Positions 15,250-19,031 of a stretch of DNA of 19,031 nt are shown here, piece by piece. Below the pieces are notes generated by a model. It saw nothing but the letters and a program-made list of their open reading frames with translations. It made no database searches and was not told the DNA's origin. This DNA is from Methanobacterium sp. UBA279 (lineage in GTDB: Archaea > Methanobacteriota > Methanobacteria > Methanobacteriales > Methanobacteriaceae). Both the position numbers and the translations under genes were made by a program. The number at the start of each line of letters is the position of its first letter. Position 1 is the first letter of the stretch. The stretch is from the NCBI GenBank assembly GCA_002502855.1, contig DAQK01000041.1, forward strand, positions 1 through 19,031, in the 5' to 3' direction.

Positions 15250-15265
15250 TTTAGGTAATCCTAAA
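15250..15265. promoter_or_regulatory. DtxR/IdeR-type palindrome 3 upstream of the feo operon
   Basis: TTTAGGTAATCCTAAA has 6-bp arms (TTTAGG/CCTAAA) and lies 22 bp, about two helical turns, from palindrome 2 centre to centre. This spacing would place two dimers on the same DNA face. It lies in the feoA leader, ten bases before the Shine-Dalgarno. Confidence 0.7.
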
Positions 15266-15291
15266 CTTTCAAAATGGAGGTAACTAAAACT

Positions 15292-15522
15292 ATGATAAAC
15301 ACGTTGAACGAACTTAAAGTCGGAGATTCGGGAGTTGTCGTATCTTTTAAAGGTAAAGGCAGCTTAAGAAAGCACCTTATGGAAATGGGTTTTGTAAAAG
15401 GGGCTAATGTAGAAGTGCAAAGAGTAGCGCCCATGGGAGATCCTATTGAAATAAAGGTTAAAGGATACTCCATATCCCTCAGAAAGGAAGAAGCAAAAAA
15501 TATCGAGATTGAGATAGTATGA
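15292..15522 (+). CDS. feoA: FeoA-domain protein, first copy
   Basis: FeoA is a small SH3-like cytoplasmic partner of the FeoB iron transporter. This 76-residue form begins MINTLNELKVGDSGVVVSF. It continues with LRKHLMEMGFVKGANVEVQRVAPMGDPIEIKVKGYSISLRKEEAKNI, the complete FeoA domain. The ATG at 15292 is chosen because GGAGGT lies at 15276-15281, ten bases upstream; an in-frame ATG at 15274 overlaps that ribosome site and would add six residues without homology. It is the first gene of feoA-feoA-feoB, behind three iron-box-like palindromes. It overlaps the next gene by four bases (ATGA). Confidence 0.9.
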   Translation: MINTLNELKVGDSGVVVSFKGKGSLRKHLMEMGFVKGANVEVQRVAPMGDPIEIKVKGYSISLRKEEAKNIEIEIV

Positions 15523-15743
15523 TGACTTTAGCTATGGGGAATGCAGATGAAAAATTAAAAATTCTCCAGGTAGGACATGGGGAGAAATTTAAGAAGAGAT
15601 TATCTGATATGGGAATCTACAAAGATGCCCAGGTAAAGATAATTAAAAATGATATTCCAGGGCCGCTAATCATTGACATAAAAGGGTCACGGCTTATTTT
15701 AGGACGTGGACAGGCCCAGAAAATAATGGTAGAGGGAGTATAA
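15519..15743 (+). CDS. FeoA-domain protein, second copy
   Basis: This 74-residue protein has the FeoA pattern again: GEKFKKRLSDMGIYKDAQVKII is followed by GPLIIDIKGSRLILGRGQAQKIMV. It is clearly related to, but diverged from, the first copy, so it is an old duplication rather than a recent one. Its ATG overlaps the first feoA stop, with a second ATG immediately after (15522-15524) as the alternative start. Its stop codon at 15741-15743 lies one base before the feoB ATG at 15745, so all three are translationally coupled. Two FeoA partners for one FeoB occur in several archaea and bacteria; their division of labour is unknown. Confidence 0.9.
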   Translation: MMTLAMGNADEKLKILQVGHGEKFKKRLSDMGIYKDAQVKIIKNDIPGPLIIDIKGSRLILGRGQAQKIMVEGV

Positions 15744-15744
15744 T

Positions 15745-17775
15745 ATGGAAAAATTAGAAATAGGCCTGGCTGGAAACCCTAATGTTGGTAAAAGTACTCT
15801 TTTTAACGGTTTAACGGGTATGCGACAGCATGTGGGTAACTGGCCAGGTAAAACTGTGGAGAAAAAGGAGGGTACGTTTAAGTACAACGATTATGAAATC
15901 AAAGTAGTGGACCTTCCAGGTAATTACAGTCTTACTGCTTATTCTATTGAGGAAATAGTTTCCAGAGATTATATCGTTGATGAACATCCTGATGTAATTG
16001 TTAACATCGTTGAAGCTGCTAATCTGGAACGTAACCTGTATTTAACCGTGCAGATGCTGGAATTAGGAGCTAATGTGGTACTTGCATTAAATATGAATAA
16101 GGCTGCTGATGATAAAGGTTATAAAATAAATGCTGATAAATTATCAAAGCTTTTGGGAATACCAGTAGTTAAATTCGAGGCAATAGATGACACTGGTCGT
16201 GAAGAACTGCTACAAACTATAGTAAAAGCTTCAAAATCACCTAATAATGTTATAAATAGGTTAGAATACGGTTCTGAAATAGATGAGCATATTGGGCAGC
16301 TTGAAAAAATTGTAAATGAAGACATATCTGGAATAGACGCACCTTCCAGCTGGATAGCCCTTAAATTAATGGAAGATGATGATGAAGTTGTAGAAAAGAT
16401 AAAGGAATCTGGAAAGGGACAAAGAGTTTTATCAGAGGCCAAAAAGATCCGTGGACATTTGAGCGGCATCTTTGGTGATGATGCCGACGCAGCCATCACC
16501 GACGCCCGATATGGTTTCATAGCCGGACTCATGCAGGAATCGGTTAAAAAGCCTAAGATAGATAAGGTCACCCGGTCAGATCTTATAGACCGAATTGTAA
16601 CCAATAAATATTTAGGAATACCCATATTCCTGTTGATAATGTGGCTCACATTCCAGATAACATTCACTATAGGTGATCCATTAGGTGGTTACATTGAAGA
16701 GGGCTTTGGCTTGCTGGGAGAGGCTATAACAGCCAGTTTAGGTGAAGGATTTTTAACTTCGTTCCTAGTTGACGGAATAATAGGTGGTGTAGGTGGGGTA
16801 TTGGTATTCGTACCCATAATCTTCCTACTATTCCTGATACTGAGTGTATTGGAAGATAGTGGTTATCTGGCAAGGGCAGCATTTGTGATGGACCGATTCA
16901 TGCATAAACTGGTTGGACTACATGGAAAATCCTTCATACCCATGATACTGGGTTTCGGATGTGCAGTACCGGGAATAATGGCTACCAGAACACTGGAAAA
17001 TGAAAGGGACAGATTTTTAACCATGTTAATTGTGCCATTCATGTCCTGCAGTGCCAGGCTGCCTGTTTATACTCTGATCGTAGCTGCATTTTTCACGGCA
17101 TATCAGGGATGGGTTATATTCTCACTTTATCTCTTAGGAATAGTAGTAGCAATTATAGTGGCATCTATTTTCAAGAAAACCATATTTAAAGGAATGTCGG
17201 CGCCATTTGTTATGGAACTTCCCCCTTATAGATTACCAACTGTTAAGGGTGCTATTATCCACATGTGGGAGAGGGGAGTACTCTTCCTGAGGAAAGCAGG
17301 TACCATAATTTTAGCAGTATCTATCATAATATGGGCTTTAAGCAGTTTGCCTATAGGAGTAGATTATGCTTCACAGGAAAGTGTCACTGGACAGATCGGA
17401 ACAGCTTTATCCCCAATCTTCGCCCCACTAGGATTTGGAGAATGGCAAGCCACAGTGGCCATAATCTACGGATTCCTGGCCAAGGAGGTGGTGGTAAGTA
17501 CCTTCGGTATCCTCTATGGTGTGGGTGAAGAAGCCACCACTGAAGAGGATGCTGGATTCATTGCCGCAATACAGAGTTTATTCACCCCATTATCTGCTTA
17601 CGCCTACCTGGTATTCGTACTCCTGTACATACCATGTCTGGCTACGTTAGCCACCATAAAAAGGGAAACCAACTCCTGGAAATGGCCGGCTTTTGCCGCA
17701 GGATACACGTTCGTTGTAGCTTATATGGTTTCATTCATCGTATTCCAGGGCGGATCATTGCTGGGATTTGCGTAA
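15745..17775 (+). CDS. feoB: Ferrous iron transporter FeoB
   Basis: FeoB imports Fe(II) across the cytoplasmic membrane. The 676-residue protein has an N-terminal G domain with G1 GNPNVGKST (residues 10-18), a switch I segment GNWPGKTVEKKEG, and G3 DLPG (56-59). The G4 region reads LNMNKAAD (115-122) where N-x-x-D is expected, so Lys119 replaces the guanine-specifying Asp. After a helical linker, the membrane part starts near residue 290 with YLGIPIFLLIMWLTFQ. It carries two gate repeats with conserved cysteines: MILGFGCAVPGIMATRTLEN, then FMSCSARLPVYTLIV. The last block is LYIPCLATLATIKRE. The length is typical of archaeal FeoB. It is the last gene of the feo operon and ends before a hairpin-T terminator. 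Confidence 0.95.
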   Translation: MEKLEIGLAGNPNVGKSTLFNGLTGMRQHVGNWPGKTVEKKEGTFKYNDYEIKVVDLPGNYSLTAYSIEEIVSRDYIVDEHPDVIVNIVEAANLERNLYLTVQMLELGANVVLALNMNKAADDKGYKINADKLSKLLGIPVVKFEAIDDTGREELLQTIVKASKSPNNVINRLEYGSEIDEHIGQLEKIVNEDISGIDAPSSWIALKLMEDDDEVVEKIKESGKGQRVLSEAKKIRGHLSGIFGDDADAAITDARYGFIAGLMQESVKKPKIDKVTRSDLIDRIVTNKYLGIPIFLLIMWLTFQITFTIGDPLGGYIEEGFGLLGEAITASLGEGFLTSFLVDGIIGGVGGVLVFVPIIFLLFLILSVLEDSGYLARAAFVMDRFMHKLVGLHGKSFIPMILGFGCAVPGIMATRTLENERDRFLTMLIVPFMSCSARLPVYTLIVAAFFTAYQGWVIFSLYLLGIVVAIIVASIFKKTIFKGMSAPFVMELPPYRLPTVKGAIIHMWERGVLFLRKAGTIILAVSIIIWALSSLPIGVDYASQESVTGQIGTALSPIFAPLGFGEWQATVAIIYGFLAKEVVVSTFGILYGVGEEATTEEDAGFIAAIQSLFTPLSAYAYLVFVLLYIPCLATLATIKRETNSWKWPAFAAGYTFVVAYMVSFIVFQGGSLLGFA

Positions 17776-17788
17776 ATTAAACGTTTAG

Positions 17789-17829
17789 AAGCTTTTTTTA
17801 AACAAAAAGCTTTTAAATTAATTTTTTTT
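17789..17829 (+). terminator. Terminator after feoB
   Basis: Inverted repeat AAGCTTTTT (17789-17797) / AAAAAGCTT (17804-17812) is followed by a run of eight T at 17822-17829. It starts 14 bases after the feoB stop. Confidence 0.6.
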
Positions 17830-17842
17830 AAAAGGTGAAAAA

Positions 17843-17932
17843 ATGACGACAAAAAGCTGTATAAAAGGTATAAAAACGGAAAAAATAGAATCATTAGAAT
17901 TAATTTGGAAAACCATAAGAATAATGGAATGA
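17843..17932 (+). CDS. Possible 29-aa small ORF after feoB
   Basis: A short frame begins MTTKSCIKGIKTEKIESLEL and ends TIRIME before TGA. AAAGGTG lies about six bases before the ATG, a plausible ribosome site. There is no recognisable domain or membrane segment, and the base composition is that of the surrounding A-rich DNA, so it may be chance. Confidence 0.2.
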   Translation: MTTKSCIKGIKTEKIESLELIWKTIRIME

Positions 17933-18174
17933 AGACCATAAATACAACCAAACGTGATTAAAAAAGATTAAGCCCCATTTTTAACTTAACTAAATTTTTA
18001 GATAACCTTATTTTTTATAGGTTGTATTATTATGTATTTTATGGGGGAAATTCAATCACTGAGAAAAAAACACGATAAACACACAACTTAAGATAGATAA
18101 AGAATTTAAAGCTAAAATCGTGATTATTTTCCATTGTATTCTTTGTACTGTTATCTGAAAACATAGTGTCTGTT
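17933..18174. other. Gene-free AT-rich spacer
   Basis: No credible coding frame, RNA or operator was seen. It holds a weak imperfect inverted repeat (AACCT...AGGTT around 18004-18023) without a gene to serve. It separates the feo terminator from the decayed transposase. Confidence 0.5.
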
Positions 18175-18954
18175 TCATGTAAAGTTTATCATGGCGTAGA
18201 TTTCTTGGATTTCATTGTAGCCCTGGGAAATAAGTATTCCTAGTAAAAGTACGTTTGGATAGGGTTTTTTTATAGATTGATCGTTTGGTGTATTGTGTGT
18301 ATATGGCCTAGGCCTAGGTTTTGTTTGAGATAATTGGAATACCTTTTCGATTTTCCATCTTGTTCGGCGGAAATCCTCCCATTTGGGGAAGTAATTTGAA
18401 TAATCGTTCTCTTAATATCTTGTATGTTGCTCCTGATTTATTATTATGGTCGAAATAATCTAATGGATTGATTATTTTGTCTTTTAACACTTCTAGGGTT
18501 GGTTTTTTTCTTGGAAATATTAAAGGAACTAATTTTGTATTTGTTTATCCCGGATTAAGTAATTGCTTGCGCTGTAGAATCCTTTATCAGCAACTATTAG
18601 TTGTCCTTTTCTTAGTAATCTTCTTCTTTTTAGTTCGCTCATCATTATTTCATCAAATACTTTAGCATTATTAGGTGAACCCAGGATAAATTAATATTGC
18701 AAGTGGTCTTATATGTTTTCATATTCTACTTTTTATTGTCCATCTGGAAGCCTGCATAAATAGCCCTTTAGAGGTGGAAAATCCTCTTTTGTAGTCTTTA
18801 TCAAGGCAGGTTTGCTTTGAAAATATACCTTCCCCATTAAAACTTCAAATCATTTCCAGGTAATTTTTTGTTCATTTTGTCGTGAATAAACCTCTCTCAC
18901 TTGTTTCAAAGATAACATGTCGTTGATGTTTAAGAATTTCCCGGAGCTTAACCC
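18175..18954 (-). pseudogene. Decayed DDE transposase (same family as the left-edge element)
   Basis: Reading the minus strand from about 18954, broken frames give in order LNINDMLSLKQVREVYSRQ, then IRPLAILIYPG, SPNNAKVFDEIMMSELKR, GQLIVADKGFYSASNYLI, LVPLIFPRKKPTLEVL, INPLDYF, RTRWKIEKVFQLSQ and VLLLGILISQGYNE, ending at TGA 18175-18177. These are the successive blocks of an IS4/IS5-superfamily DDE transposase: ADKGFY around the second catalytic Asp, and RWKIE with the Glu. At least four frame changes and several internal stops (for example in the first block and at about 18720) show that it is dead. The C-terminus aligns with the left-edge fragment (R-x-KIE, then F-x-L and L-x-G-x-x-x-x-QGYN). 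The 5' end may extend towards the window edge. Confidence 0.75.
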
Positions 18955-19031
18955 CCCGGTTTTCTACCTCAAAATGAACACTTCTAAATTACTATTTTTT
19001 AACATGATTTGGTATCTTTTTATGCTTTGCA

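Noticed and set aside
16119..16667. 182-codon minus-strand frame
   Set aside because: It is antisense to the conserved FeoB G domain and linker and has no recognisable motif or ribosome site.
17721..17951. 76-codon minus-strand frame over the feoB end
   Set aside because: It is the reverse complement of A-rich spacer and the feoB 3' end, dominated by Phe and Leu from T runs.
18305..18320. CCTAGGCCTAGG palindrome as an operator
   Set aside because: It falls inside coding remnants of the dead transposase (Leu-Gly-Leu-Gly codons) with no promoter beside it.
18468..18665. 65-codon hydrophobic plus-strand frame
   Set aside because: It is the reverse of the decayed transposase; the minus strand carries recognisable ADKGFY and FPRK blocks at the same place.
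1..19031. CRISPR arrays, tRNA or rRNA genes
   Set aside because: No regularly spaced repeats longer than two copies, no cloverleaf-like GC-rich stretch and no rRNA-like block were seen on reading.

Overview
The window is AT-rich archaeal DNA, most likely from a methanogen of the order Methanobacteriales (Methanobacterium or a close relative). This rests on a GMP synthase split into two separate polypeptides (GuaAa and GuaAb), archaeal families such as UPF0282 and DUF447, TATA-type promoters rather than -35/-10 boxes, and T-rich terminators. No rRNA, tRNA or CRISPR array was seen.

Layout. Positions 1-810 hold the 3' end of a DDE transposase gene running into an N-terminally truncated, twice-frameshifted aspartate dehydrogenase (nadX). 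Positions 866-2612 (minus strand) hold tetR, a SAM methyltransferase and a frameshifted msrB, probably one transcription unit. Upstream of it (2716-2971) is an IS630-type transposase remnant just behind a promoter that carries two overlapping TetR-like palindromes. guaAb (minus) and guaAa (minus) lie at 3048-3974 and 9441-10007. Between them, on the opposite strand, sits a four-gene membrane/glycan module (4060-9399): GT-C-like protein, GtrA-like flippase, FAD oxidoreductase and a second GT-C-like paralogue. Positions 10108-11936 (plus) carry a 49-aa membrane peptide, a DUF447 flavoprotein, a flavodoxin and a TrmO-like tRNA methyltransferase. Then come a frameshifted UPF0282 metallo-hydrolase and adenine deaminase (minus), a DUF454 membrane protein, and a ferrous-iron uptake operon feoA-feoA-feoB behind three DtxR/IdeR-type palindromes. 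The right end (18175-18954, minus) is a decayed transposase of the same family as the one at the left end.

The genes fall into several jobs. guaAa, guaAb and ade serve purine metabolism. The feo operon takes up Fe(II) under likely metal-dependent repression. The 4060-9399 module probably adds or moves sugars on a lipid carrier at the cell surface. The tetR unit looks like a self-regulated repressor with a methyltransferase.

Two patterns stand out. First, nadX, msrB and the UPF0282 gene together contain five frameshifts, each repaired by deleting one base and each at or next to a short homopolymer run; this suggests insertion-type sequencing error, or else real decay of three housekeeping-type genes. 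Second, the surface-glycan module splits two subunits of a single enzyme. It is the best candidate here for an incompletely described system.
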